Shown: positions 51,062 through 61,614, counted from the stretch's first letter. The stretch: 64,000 nucleotides of DNA from Chlamydoabsidia padenii (GCA_025330725.1 JAIWND010000017.1:124001-188000), one strand, 5' to 3'. Numbers and translations: made by a program. The notes: a model not told the origin generated them from the sequence alone.

Positions 51062-51536
51062 ATGACTCTATACAATGATAAAACCAATGTCATCGAAGTA
51101 AGTTTCCCTTCCCCCCCTCTCTTCAATGATAAAATTCATGCTAACGGATTCCTAGATGATGAACAGGTTAAAAGTCCGATTGGCCCTGGCTAATTTTAAA
51201 CGTGAATATGGATATGAACGGTACGATCTATGTACATTGGAATCCAATCTATTACCAAAACCAACACCAAAACAACAACAACAACAACAGAAACAGCAAA
51301 AGAAACGACATCGGTATTATCCTACTGGGTCCACTAGTGCATTAACACCCATCATCAAACCTACTACTTGGTCACGTTATAGTCATAAACACCGTCGTCG
51401 GATTTCTTACCCCACTCTTTATTCCTTTTTATTATCACAATGTCCATTATCAGCCAAACGAAGTACATCGCCAGATACAATGGATGAAGAAGATGCTGCC
51501 CATTTACTAGTGATGTTGCATAATAGAAATGAATGA
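51062..51536 (+). CDS. WHI5/NRM1-like cell-cycle transcription repressor (putative)
   Basis: Two exons (51062-51097, 51156-51536) give 138 residues. The intron GTAAGTTTCCC...TTCCTAG joins MTLYNDKTNVIE to MMNRLKVRLALANFKREYGY. The segment LKVRLALANFKREYGYERYD resembles the GTB motif of fungal WHI5/NRM1 proteins, which bind SBF/MBF and repress G1/S transcription. A second short motif, MDEEDAAHLLVMLHNR, stands at the C-terminus. The middle is Gln/Lys-rich and basic. The resemblance is limited to these short motifs, so the family call is tentative. An unspliced start at 51156 is possible. Confidence 0.5.
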
Positions 51537-51628
51537 TTCCCTCCCCCCCCCTGTATATAGTTGTAAACATGTTTCTTTATTATCAATCCCCTTCCCCTAA
51601 TAACAGTAATAGTAATAATAATAATAAA

Positions 51629-52241
51629 CTACCGTTCTATATTATAACTAGCCACCAGATCGCGGACGCGTTTGAGAAGAATGACATTACCATCACTGGT
51701 GATACTTGTGGAAACATAAGGTGGTGCCACACGTGTACATCCCAAGACCATGATCACAGGGTCGTCTGGTGAATGCGTGATCGGTATCCTGCACTACAAC
51801 AAGGCACCATGAATCCCCTTACGTCATTTTATCCATCTCTCTCTCTTTTTTTTTTATTTTTTTATTTTTTTTTTACCTTTTCCAAATAGTTAATCAATCC
51901 TTGTTTCCGTTCCTGCAATTGGTGTTGTGTTGGTACGTGATCTTGTTGACACCCTAACGCCTTTTCCATCTCGTTGACATTGATCGCCTCCTTTTCTTGA
52001 TCAACTACAAAGAAAAAGAAAATAGGTTAATCATGACTAGAAAAAAAAAGGTATCCATTGATGTTTACTTACAGTAGTAGTGTTTAATGGCATGGCCCAT
52101 CAAGACAACTGCGGATGGTGGAGTATACAAGATCATGGACTTGGTATCAGGATCCATAGTATAAAAGTACCCTTGTTGTGTTTTCCCTGAGGTTAGAGTT
52201 ACCGTGGTCCATTGTCCAATATGTTCAAAGAAATCATTCAT
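51629..52241 (-). CDS. GEMIN6: Gemin6 homologue (SMN complex)
   Basis: Three exons (52241-52073, 52004-51877, 51793-51629) give 153 residues in one frame, mostly hidden because two exons are short. The N-terminal half is Sm-fold-like: FFEHIGQWTTVTLTSGKTQQ then GYFYTMDPDTKSMILYTP. The C-terminal half matches the Gemin6 domain: INYLEKCRIPITHSPDDPVI, then MVLGCTRVAPPYVSTSITSD and NVILLKRVRDLV, close to the animal pattern of IPV..., LGV..I.PPY, S.N.I.L.RVQ.L. Gemin6 pairs with Gemin7 in the SMN complex that loads Sm rings on snRNAs. An SmG gene lies elsewhere in this window. The call rests on motif resemblance of both halves. Confidence 0.72.
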
Positions 52242-52529
52242 ACAGTGGCGATCGATGTAAAAAATAAATATAAAAAAGTAATGAGAAGGAAGAGAGACAA
52301 GAAAAATAAAAAAAAAAAAAAGTGAGCGGCTATTTTCGGCAAAAAGACTCAATATGGATATTTCAATTCCCGACTGGACTAAAGAACCAATGAAAGGGAT
52401 TAGGTTAAGCACGCTTCTATATTTATAAGCTCCGATGAACACACACTTTTTTTTTTCTTCAAAAAAAAAACCTCTTTCTTCTCTCTCTCTCTCTCTTCAC
52501 TTTACATCCATTTTTATCTATCATTCACA
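52242..52529. promoter_or_regulatory. Divergent promoter, Gemin6 and VTC1
   Basis: A 288-bp gap with poly-A/T stretches, a TTTCAATTCCCG motif at 52361-52372 and a CT-rich leader (52472-52500) just before VTC1. Confidence 0.4.
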
Positions 52530-52962
52530 ATGTCAAGTTTGGAATCGACTACCAACAAACGGATTGCCTTACCAGTACGAGTGGAACCCAAGGTATTTTT
52601 CGCCAATGAACGTACATTCCTATCCTGGTTAAACTTTACGGTGGTCTTGGGTGGTCTTGCCATGGGATTATTGAATTTTGGTGATCGTATTGGTAGATTA
52701 TCTGCAGTGTTATTTACTATTATTGCTATGGGTGTGATGCTTTATGCTCTTTATACCTTCCATTGGCGTGCTACCAAGATTCGTAACCGGGAGGCGGCTC
52801 CTTATGATGATCGGGTGGGTCCCACTGTCCTATGTATCTTTATGTTGGCGGCTGTCATTACAAACTTTTGGTGTAAGTAGATTGGGGGAGGAGGGAATGG
52901 AATGAATGGCATTAATGAATTAATGATTAACTGTTTTTTTTTTAGTACGTCTTGGTCAATGA
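52530..52962 (+). CDS. VTC1: Vacuolar transporter chaperone 1 (VTC1)
   Basis: A subunit of the VTC complex that makes inorganic polyphosphate and drives it into the vacuole. Two exons (52530-52872, 52946-52962) give 119 residues. The second exon is only 17 bp and encodes the last residues LRLGQ. The DUF202 domain begins [20 protein letters not shown] and contains three membrane helices ([49 protein letters not shown]). The conserved Arg and Glu of the first segment are present. Length matches yeast Vtc1. Confidence 0.93.
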
Positions 52963-53690
52963 TCAAACCTTGTCTTTGTTTTGTCACACCTCTCTTATTG
53001 ACACACCCTTACAAAAAATGAACCCTATTGTTTACCATAGTCATATATATATATATCTTTTACTAGTATAGTTTTACTCATTATCATCACATCCATTACA
53101 TCTGTATTCCTTCCATTATTATTGCTTTATATTGCGATCCAATCAATAAAATCATTAAAAAAAGTTGTATTATTCTCTTTGTTGTTATTGGATTAGGAAA
53201 TGTGGTCGGAGGAAAAGTGGGTCGGTATGGAATGTTACTACTCTTAACGATGACTGACCCCGTCAGTTCATTCTTGATCGTCTATTCTTTTGCTTCCCAT
53301 TCACATAAAAAAGTCATTGTACGGAGAAATCAATACATGATTTGAAATCCCGATATAGTTTGTGCATCCCATGCATCAATGGATGAGTCTCTTTAAAGTC
53401 GTAAAAAAGTGTTTATTAATTACATTTTATAGTCTATGCTGAGAATAAGAGAAGATGGGTTGTGTATATCTATTTGTATGTATGGAAGGGGGAATGATAA
53501 AGTAAACTAAAGACCAAGAATAATGTTGTTGACCACCCATTACCATCAACGCCATCTCTTTTTTTTCTTTTCTTCTATGTCGTATCAATATCGATCTAAC
53601 AAGAGGTAACTGCCATTGTTGTCAGTCAATTTTAATGGAAGAGAGCCAGGATCATCATATTATAGATTATGGGTTGTGGGTAAACGTTGA
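52963..53690. other. Intergenic region downstream of VTC1
   Basis: AATAAAATC near 53144 serves VTC1. A GATTTGAAATCCCG motif stands at 53339-53353, followed within 30 bp by CCCATGCATC. 53500-53690 may be the 3' flank of the small minus-strand gene. No other gene was seen. Confidence 0.45.
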
Positions 53691-54210
53691 CTAGGAAGCA
53701 GATGCTGTTGATTTGTTAAGTTCCCAGGCTTAAAAGATAATTTATCAAACAAACAAACAAAAAAGGGATTAGAAACATCAAGAGATATACAAGTTTGAAT
53801 TAATAGTGTACTCACGGGTTAACATCGATCAATTACCATCAAAACATAAGTAAGCCTGAGATAATCTGCTTGGTAAAACGACGAGTGGGTTGTTTTCTTG
53901 TCGATTCATACTAATGCCCTCGTATGAGAGTTCCATGGTTTGGCCAAGATTGCCCATCCAAATTTGACAAGTACCTCTTTTTGATTTAGTTTCAACAATG
54001 ATTGTATCTAACTTGAATGGTACCAGTAGGCCAATTGATATCCAAATAAGATAATACCTATTTTGTAACCCCCCCCCACCGATACCACTGTTAGTATCGA
54101 GAATAAATTGTCCTCATATGTACTTACTTGTTGTGTAGCTTGACATTTCGATGAGTATCTGGTGAGAAGGTGTCCAATGGGTGATCGCCGTATTTTTCAA
54201 TTCTAGGCAT
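53691..54210 (-). CDS. Possible small gene, 113 residues
   Basis: A hand model with three exons (54210-54128, 54057-53837, 53728-53691), all with GT-AG borders and consistent phase. The product begins MPRIEKYGDHPLDTFSPDTH, then a short hydrophobic stretch, then TIIVETKSKRGTCQIWMGNL and ISMNRQENNPLVVL. I do not recognise it. In exon 2 a second frame also looks protein-like near its start (LDINWPTGTIQVRYN), so a frameshifted pseudogene is possible. It ends about 145 bp from the inner edge of the right inverted arm and has no mirror copy. Confidence 0.35.
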
Positions 54211-54239
54211 ATATAAGAGGGTTGCCTTATTATTGAAGC

Positions 54240-54720
54240 ATCAATGTAAAATGTCTTCCTCTTTGTTTATCCTTACCAGGTTGAGACTATGGCAAAAACC
54301 ACGGATAGCAAAGAGAGACAGTGTTGGAAGAGTCATTCGTAAGTACTACAATGTCGATTCATGTTGTTTGCTGATCGTGGTGGTTGAATTTTTTCCAGTT
54401 GATCTAGTCGCCCAAGTTCATCCTGCCTACAAAGTATATGTTAGAGAGAGAGAGATTACAAACATAACAAAGCAAAGTTCAGTCATTCCCCAAGTTTTTA
54501 ATCAACTTACTTGTGTGTCGTTATCGAATGCTTCTACATTCACCAAGAAAAAGGTCAGGTTCCGTAGATCCACTCTATACAATGCCAACTGGGGAGATAA
54601 AAAAAAAAGTGGAAAGGAAAGAAAAAGAAAGGATTCACACTTTTTCCAGTAAGTTAGCGCATTATCGGCACTTGAAATGTCACACCCACTTGCGACCAAC
54701 TAAAAGAAAAGGCATAAAAG
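54240..54720 (-). pseudogene. Decayed fragment at inner edge of right arm
   Basis: This is the mirror of 43080-43555. From 54354 onward the match to the left arm is nearly perfect. Between 54240 and 54354 it is patchy (shared AGACAGTGTTGGAAGAGTCA within diverged flanks). It is also a diverged inverted relative of 38150-38600. Stops interrupt all frames. Confidence 0.5.
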
Positions 54721-54824
54721 ACATATTTAAAGAAGAGATGATTAAACAAGTTTTTATTTAAAATTGGTATAAGTTGAGCGACCCAATGCTCAGGGTCACC
54801 GCCATCATGGGGTAGGTATCAATA

Positions 54825-54925
54825 GTAGCAAGACGGGTTACTTTGGTGTCAAGACATGTTAGACTTGAGCTTTTGTTACTCTGACCCTCGATCTTGCTAC
54901 TATCAATCCACTCTTGGCCCTAGAC
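54825..54925. other. Right-arm copy of the structured hairpin
   Basis: The reverse complement of the hairpin near 42889-42970, with both stem halves unchanged. It keeps the same flanks: GACCCAATGCTCAGGGTCACC on one side and GGCCCTAGACCGGTGCCCG on the other. Confidence 0.4.
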
Positions 54926-55077
54926 CGGTGCCCGAATAAGTTATACTAAAAAAAAAAAAAAAAAAAAAGATACAACAAATAATAACTACCTTCATGGTAG
55001 CAAGACAAAAAAAGATAACCAACTAACTATGTGTTCTATACCAAAGGCAAGCGTGATGTTAAAGCGGCGTTTGAATT

Positions 55078-55198
55078 TGACAGAAGAGAGCCTTGACAGA
55101 AGAGAGCCTTGACAGAAGAGAGCCTTGACAGAAGAGAGCCTTGACAGAAGAGAGCCTTGACAGAAGAGAGCCTTAAGAGAGAGAGCCTTAAGAGAGAG
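55078..55198 (-). repeat. Minisatellite, about 7 units of 16 bp
   Basis: The mirror of the 42228-42722 array, with unit GACAGAAGAGAGCCTT on the plus strand. Only about 7 units are present, against about 31 in the left arm. Two variant units (CTTAAGAGAG type) sit at the same side as in the left arm. Confidence 0.9.
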
Positions 55199-56068
55199 TC
55201 TATTTTACCATTTTGAATAAAGGAAAGACAAATGTATGGAACATAAAGCCAATGGAAGTAGAGGTGATCATCTTGAGGGAGAGTGCCAGTAAAAGTGTCA
55301 GTCAATGGAGGAAGAGGAAACCAGTTTGAGAAAAGTGGGTTTGGAGATGATTTCCATTTTACAATGGATATTTGAAAGATTGTTGTGATAAAGAAAAGAG
55401 AAAAAGAGGATGGCCTCAAACACCTTTCTTTTATAGACAACTTTCAAGTGTGTGAGAAAATTTCAGAGGCTTGGGAGGACCTCGAGGCTGATACCTAATC
55501 ATTTGTTTTTGTTTGGACAGGTGATTGCTCTCTCCCTACTTTTTCTTTGCTTGTGAGGGATATCGGTCTTTCACCCTGATAGATGATATGTCAAGCTACT
55601 TGATGGATTCTTTTCAAAAGAAATATGAGCCTTTACTTTCATTATCTCGCAACGCTAAAGAAAGAAAAAGAAAAAAGAAATGCATGAATCGTAGTTTTAC
55701 TTTCAAATCCCGAAAAAAGAAGGGCCGTATATTGAACAAGAGTAAAGCTCTACTCCTTTTTTTTTTCTTTGTTTGCATCCAAGATAGGCTAATTGGCCTG
55801 ATGTTGATGTGATTGTAAACAAAAAGAGAGGCTTTTCTTCTTTGACAACAACAACAAAAGAGTTGCCAAAAAGATGTAAATATCGGGATTTAAATATCTT
55901 TTGATCAATTTACAGGAGGCTATTTCAATAAGGTATATACCACCATCAATATAATTCAAGTCATATAATGCAATTCAATAAGATTATAAAGTCTGTTTTT
56001 TATTAAGGTATCAAGTAATTATAAAAGAGTAAAAATATGCTATAGATATGACATATGTCCCACTAAAG

Positions 56069-57133
56069 CTACCCATGACCAGACGATTCTACCAGGCTAC
56101 CACAATATGACAATGAAGCGGTACCAAGTCGAATCTTGTTGGTGCCATCCTGATTCAATGTAGCCAGAAAGGGGTGAGCTGACTTTACACAAACCAGACT
56201 AGGACAAACTACAACCATCTGTTGCAACCACCCCACCGAAAACCCAAACGTGGTTTCCAAATACAGTCGACGTAGATGCTTCATGTTCCATACTCCCAAA
56301 TCATAGTCCACCGCAATATAACGCAGTTCCAGTTCCTCCAGTTGAGAATGCGCTTCCACAAAGTGTCGTAACATAGTACCATTCACAAAAGAGTTGTCTG
56401 TTCCAAAGTTATAGAGACAAAGTTTCTCGAGGAGACAGCCTTGAATGGGTGACAGGGCGTGTGGACCGTATGTATTACCGATGATGGTGAGTGAGGACAA
56501 GGTGCGGCCAAAACAGGTACCGATCGACTTGTATAATGGTAAATTCCCTTGGAGACAAAGTGAGGCAAGAGGACAGTGTTTGACATTCAGGAGAGCACGA
56601 TCGGTGAGTCGAGTACATTTCCTCAGAGTGAGACTAGTAAGGCGACCAAACAGTGTCAAGGCGTCGTCGGTGATATTGTCCATGTCGTACAAGGAGAGTA
56701 TTGTGAGCTGAGGACAATAATGAGCGATAGCATTCATATGGTAGTTTTCGAATCTGTTTCCTTCAAGTATTAATTCTTCCACACGTGGAGTCCAATTCAA
56801 CAATGAGATCAAGATGTGGCGTGAATCAGTAAACGGATTACCAAAATACGGATCATCTTTACAGCAAAATGATAACATGCGTATATAAGAGCCCAATGGC
56901 ACTGGATGGAGGTGAGGACAAGAGTTGGCTAGTTGGAGACTTTTTAAAAGTGGTTTTGCTGTGTATTGGCGGTGTCTTCTGTAATGGATGGGTGAATGCC
57001 ATAACTTTGGGTTTGCTACCGCATAAAAGAGTTTGTTGACCAAAGTACATTGTAGTAGATCCTTATTGTCAGTAACATGAGTTATAATCAACTCCAATAG
57101 TTCGAATGGGATGTGCCGATGATTGTTGTCCAT
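56069..57133 (-). CDS. F-box/LRR protein, right-arm copy
   Basis: A single exon of 354 residues, nearly identical to the protein at 40286-41350. It has the same start (MDNNHRHIPFELLELIITHV), F-box and leucine-rich repeats. Residue differences noticed are Gly/Cys in LLQ[G/C]TLVN, Lys/Met in SYIR[K/M]LSF, Ala/Pro in GN[A/P]FTD, Lys/Glu before LCLYNF and Asp/Gly near the C-terminus. Both copies are open, so both may be functional. The in-frame upstream extension to 57283 is derived from a poly-A/pyrimidine leader and was not used. Confidence 0.85.
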   Translation of the reverse strand: MDNNHRHIPFELLELIITHVTDNKDLLQCTLVNKLFYAVANPKLWHSPIHYRRHRQYTAKPLLKSLQLANSCPHLHPVPLGSYIRMLSFCCKDDPYFGNPFTDSRHILISLLNWTPRVEELILEGNRFENYHMNAIAHYCPQLTILSLYDMDNITDDALTLFGRLTSLTLRKCTRLTDRALLNVKHCPLASLCLQGNLPLYKSIGTCFGRTLSSLTIIGNTYGPHALSPIQGCLLEKLCLYNFGTDNSFVNGTMLRHFVEAHSQLEELELRYIAVDYDLGVWNMKHLRRLYLETTFGFSVGWLQQMVVVCPSLVCVKSAHPFLATLNQDGTNKIRLGTASLSYCGSLVESSGHG

Positions 57134-57419
57134 GAAGGAGAAGAGGAAAAAGGAAAAGAAAAAGAAAAATGTTACCCCTTGATCGTTTGCCACCTGTCGG
57201 ATATTGAAAATTGACTTTTCGAGACCTCTTTCTCTATAATAGATGATGGTACTTGAAAATACGCACGTGTAATCATTCTGCATGAATAGTAAGTTACTTT
57301 TACTTTTAACAGTAATTAGAGGTTGTCAGGAGCGGCATAACAAACCTTTCCCTTCCCCAAAAAATCATGTAAATTGAACTCCCGACAGGCTTTGAAAGAA
57401 CAAACTTATTGCAAACCAC

Positions 57420-57840
57420 GGTTACCCTCACCTTGAATCTTAAGAGAGCTCTACTGCCTTAATGGACAAGTGATGCTAATGATTAAAGTGGCGATATAGA
57501 CATTATAGCCTATTTCCAACAAACTTTACATAATGGTCATTGTACCAAATCCACTGTATGGAATAGTATAGCCTCAAGATCGTTTGAACCTGACTTTTGT
57601 AAAAAAAAAAGTTGCAGAATGAAAAATTGACACACAAGACAAAACTTAGTTCAAAATCCGCTTACCCTCACCTTAAATCCTAAGAGAGCTCTACTAGCTT
57701 TATGGACAAGTGATGCTCATGACAAAAGTGACCATGAGCATTCCTTAGCCTATTTCCAACAAAGTTTACATAATGGCCATTGTACCAAGTCCACTGTATG
57801 GAGCAGTATAGCCTCAGATCGTTTTAACCTGACCGGTACT
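57420..57840 (-). repeat. Right-arm copies of the dispersed ~200-bp repeat
   Basis: Two units in inverted orientation to 39585-39990, sharing GAATCTTAAGAGAGCTCTAC, GCCTTAATGGACAAGTGATG and TAGCCTATTTCCAACAAA. One unit reads AGCTTTATGGACAAG instead of GCCTTAATGGACAAG, a difference from its mirror. Confidence 0.7.
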
Positions 57841-58179
57841 TAATTTCAAGGCCTGGCCGGGGTTCAAATTACGTGATTTCTGGGGGAAGGGAAAGGCGCG
57901 TAGCGGCATATGCTAATTTATACCCCTCTGTTACACACAGTTCCAAGTAATAGCTGATTCTCACAATGTCGATCATAATTACGATCCACATGAAACGCTG
58001 ATGGTTTTAACCTTTTAGTTGTAAAAGCGGTATTGTCCTTGATATACCAAGTAACTTACATGTATGATGGGATAAAAACAAACAAATCACATCAAGAAGA
58101 CAGTATACACATTAACGAGACTTTTTATTTATTATATGCAGCAGTATAACATCCCAAATACATATCTAAACTATAATAA

Positions 58180-58580
58180 ATAAGAGATCATATAAAATCT
58201 ATTTATACATCTTGTAGATTTCATCCTTGTAGGTCTTTTCCAATCGTCATTCTTGGTGACCATGATATCCTTGACAGTTTCCATCCGATCCAATTCCTAG
58301 AGACGTGTCCTACCTTATTTGACAATACAAATGTTGGGTCACCACGCAGATGCTTTTGATCATCTTGATTACAGGGCAATGTTGACAAAGTATCATCAGA
58401 GTCACCATCCTTGGTAGTGAAAGATGAAGCCACATCACAAACATGCCGTCAGTCTATAATGTAAACGTTAGTTCAGGTTATCCCTCTTATTTTTTTTCTC
58501 TCCTTCACACCCCAATCCTTTGCTTTTCTTACCCGTAGTCTTGCACCATTCGAGATAAAGTGGAAGAGAGGCGTACAAGT
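58180..58580 (-). pseudogene. Acyl-CoA synthetase pseudogene, right arm
   Basis: The mirror copy of 38850-39240, with the same deletions relative to the intact gene at 32968-35496. The terminal segment reads CATCTTGTAGATTTCATCCT on the plus strand, matching the reverse complement of the gene's last codons. Small differences include a changed poly-A length. It cannot encode an enzyme. Confidence 0.72.
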
Positions 58581-58649
58581 TGAATCACCTACCTATGATC
58601 CATTCGACGACTCTTTACCTGCTCCATTAGGGTCCAATTTATCCATGGT

Positions 58650-59340
58650 TATGATAAAATGATGTGGTCAGTAAGTGGATATATAAAGAAGGGTGGTTTA
58701 CCCTTGTTGCCATAGTTGTGATAGTCATCGAGGATGGTGGTAACCAAAGTATCCAGTAACAGTGTTTCCAGTTGTAAATCATTTTCTTCTTTCTTCATCC
58801 TCACCAGGTTGCGACTATGACAAAAGAGCACCAAGGACACCAGACAGTGTTGGAAGAGTCATTTGTGAGTCCCACCCCACCCTTGACGATTCCTGTTGTT
58901 TGCTGGTTTTGGTGGTTAAAGTGTTTCCAGTTGATCCTACCTACAAAGTATATGTCAGAGTGTGTGTGAGAGATTAGAAATATATACAAAGCAACGTTTA
59001 GTCGTTCCCCAACTTTTTAATCAACTTACTTGTGTGTCGTTATGGAATGTTTCTACATTCACCAAGAAGAGGGTCAGGTTTCGTATACCCACTCCATACA
59101 GTGCCAACTGTGTTATTACAGGATGGTAAAGAAAGTAGGAAGGGGAGATATAAAAAAAGGTGGAAAGAAAAGAAAAGAAAAAAGGATCCCCACTTTTTTC
59201 CCCAGCAAGTTGGCGCATTGTCGGCGTGTGAAAAACACACCCACTTGCGAGAGTGAGGGTATAGGGTGTTACTAAAATCAGGAGCTGCCATATCAAAGAA
59301 GTCCTCTCTTGGTTGATAAATAAAAAGTATCATCATCAAG
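58650..59340 (-). pseudogene. Decayed gene fragments in right arm
   Basis: The mirror of 38070-38780, with the same open islands (RNLTLFLVNVETFHNDTQ; LLLDTLVTTILDDYHNYGNK) separated by stops. A 12-bp-scale difference is seen beside the stretch CTGTATTATTACAGGATGG, where the right arm has TGTGTTATTACAGG. The ancestral gene is not recognised. Confidence 0.42.
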
Positions 59341-59457
59341 TGAGTTCATATGCTATGCTTATCAGTTGAATGTAGAGTGGTTCTTGAGATCAAGGTGGAA
59401 TCGTATTTTCGTACAGTATATCCAAATTTCAAATCCCGCTCGTCGATCAAAATTAAA

Positions 59458-59818
59458 ATGGCCCCGCCTTCTCTTTTTCTCTCACTCTTCCCCTCGATAA
59501 TTCATGAATCACACTATCACTCATCTTCCTTTGGAATTGGTAATAACTAATGTCAATTATTTATATTAACCTACACTGGTCAACGAATTCTTCCACCCGA
59601 CACTTTTGGCACGGCTTCGACACTCTTCTCTATAATCCTCAGTAGGCTCACCAGCAACATCTTCATCTCCTTCCCCAGCTCCAAGACCCATATCCTCTTA
59701 TTGGTACTCCTTTAATTGGGTCTCAACTATTAAATGGAAACAAGGAGCGAATGGCTCAATTTATGGCGCTGGAACTGGTGACTACCAACAAGATATCGTC
59801 CACTTTGACATTTTGTAA
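59458..59818 (+). CDS. Possible 85-residue protein, right-arm copy
   Basis: Two exons (59458-59539, 59643-59818) in one frame. The product starts MAPPSLFLSLFPSIIHESHY, continues with a Ser/Pro-rich linker (SSSPSPAP) and ends in SSYWYSFNWVSTIKWKQGAN followed by GSIYGAGTGDYQQDIVHFD. The aromatic C-terminal part looks like real protein-coding sequence, but I recognise no family. A TTTCAAATCCCGC motif stands 19 bp before the ATG. The left-arm copy lacks the ATG. The first exon is weak, so the true start could lie elsewhere. Confidence 0.38.
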
Positions 59819-60339
59819 AGGTATCACTGCTTTACTCTGTGTATCCTCAGCAGTGACGAATGATATAGGCCATAACTAAGGATAATAAGTCATCATTGAT
59901 GAACTTGACACACCAACATACAATATACAACAACAACAACAAGTGGCGGGTTGGTATCATTAACTGGGTAAATGTAGTTTAGTTTACATAGTAGTTAGTT
60001 ATTAAATAGTGTATATCTTTAAACTGCCCAAATAAAGATCTTACTGTATCATCCCTCTCTCTCTCTCTCTCTGTTTGCTTCTTTATGATCGGCGTTATGG
60101 CACACCTGACATCGGGATTAAACTTCCGATCAGTCTGCTTGCATGATCCCCGGATCTACAAAGACAAGTTACCCCTGATTTTTGTCAATGATAGAATACC
60201 ATATTACAACATCACCAACACCATTTATCACCAAACATTGTTAATATATATCCAAGTGTTTTAAAAGTGTTTTATAGGAATAAAATAAAAAAAAAGACTA
60301 TATGCTACATACTATTTACAAATGACGGGTTGTATAATC

Positions 60340-61020
60340 GTAATCCTTGCCGCCACGCCGAATATGTTCGATTTTATGCTGACACGACTTTTTTATCAAC
60401 TGTTTGTCCCTTTCAAACATGTTTGCATGACTAGAAACGCCAATAAAAGCCAATTAGGGACAGTCATGAATCAGTTGTCGTAAAGTTTGAGAGGTGAGAT
60501 GGTTATATTCGCTGACTTGGAGTCGTTTCAAGTATGGCAATCACTCTTGAGGACAAGTCGAGTCAGGAGAGTACTCTTGAAAGCTGATAAATCCAAGCAA
60601 TACATTGATTCCCGCCAGGGTGACATCTTGTATTTTGGGACAGTGGCTGACCAAGGAATGAATCGTTTTTGTCGTAAGGCATTCCATATTCACCATGGAG
60701 AGTAGTCGCAAGTGAGGACATTTGTTGAAAATTCAGTCGAGATCGTCTTGGCCAATTAACAAGTTATCCATAGACAGATCTTCCACCAAACATGCATGCT
60801 CCAATATCATACGTACATGTTCAATCGAGTCCGCGCGTTTGAAGAAGATTGTACGAATGTAGTTACAGAGTGTTGAGAGGTGATGCTGACCATTAGGATG
60901 TTGTTGAGTCAAACTGAGACAGTCCATAGTAGCACTTGTTTGATTATGTCGGCAAGGTGATTCAATAACACGCCACGGTTAATGTTGTCCAAGATTAATG
61001 TGAGTATTTCAAAGGGAATG
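60340..61020 (-). pseudogene. Decayed F-box gene outside the right arm
   Basis: On the minus strand this follows the F-box gene at 36027-37115: IPFEILTLILDNIN near 61010, then a frame reading QQHPNGQHHLSTLCNYIRTI and VRMILEHACLVEDLSM at 60927-60733, then HLRLLSMVNMECLTTKTIHS and further pieces to about 60440. Stops, frameshifts and deletions (part of the F-box and of the middle repeats) interrupt it. Identity to 36027-37115 is moderate, but the last 50 bp plus the 3' flank are nearly identical, which marks the arm boundary. Confidence 0.75.
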
Positions 61021-61030
61021 TTTAGCATAT

Positions 61031-61614
61031 ACGTTATAAGGTCATTAGTAAGATAAAGAGTAAAAGAAAAATTGGAGAGGGTTCTGAAATAAAAATGGCG
61101 AGGTTTGAATTTTAAAAGGTCATGTCAGATCTGTTTCATCAAAGTCTCCATAATGTCGTCATTGTCTGGCTCCCTCCACCTTGAAAATATCAAAAGTACC
61201 GGTTATCCAATCAAAGTTTATATTTATCATGGAACGAATATTGTCTTCTTGGGATTATGTTTCCATCAACTAGTTTCGACTTTACCCCTACTTCAGAATT
61301 TCATATCCCGCCTAGCATATTTCCAGGTCAATCATGCACAATGCCAAAGCGAATGTATACTTCCAGATGGACAAAACAAATGATTGAGCAAATGATTCAA
61401 CGAGTGAATATAAAGACAATCCAATAGACACCTAATTGGACAAAGGCCACGGTCCATTCATGGCATCTGAATCCTAGCCAAACAATGTATAACCCAACAC
61501 TATATAAAACAGCAAGTATTTTTGTTTATTATATAAAATAGTAATTAAAAAAGGGTGGGGTAATAAAATGTAAGGTACTATGTCTATAGGGAATGTGAGT
61601 AGTCATCTAAATGT
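61031..61614. repeat. Intergenic region with a dispersed-repeat copy
   Basis: 61080-61270 resembles 15690-15870: AAGGTCATGTCAGA, GTTTCATCAAAGT and GGCTCCCTCCACCTTGA are shared, followed by a diverged ATCATGGA...TCTTGGGATTAT segment. A TTTCATATCCCGCC motif lies near 61299. The rest is the 3' flank of the IML2-like gene. No gene was seen. Confidence 0.55.

Larger units (their letters stand above)
54354..60363 (-). repeat. Right arm of the large inverted duplication
   Basis: The reverse complement of about 37068-43442 with near-identity by eye over all contained features. The outer edge lies at the reverse complement of ATTCGGCGTGGCGGCAAGG, within the 3' end of a decayed F-box gene. Differences seen are single substitutions, poly-T length changes, the minisatellite size and small indels such as CAGGATGGTAAAGAAAGTAGG against CAGGATGGTAATGAGTGTAGG. 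Confidence 0.9.
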
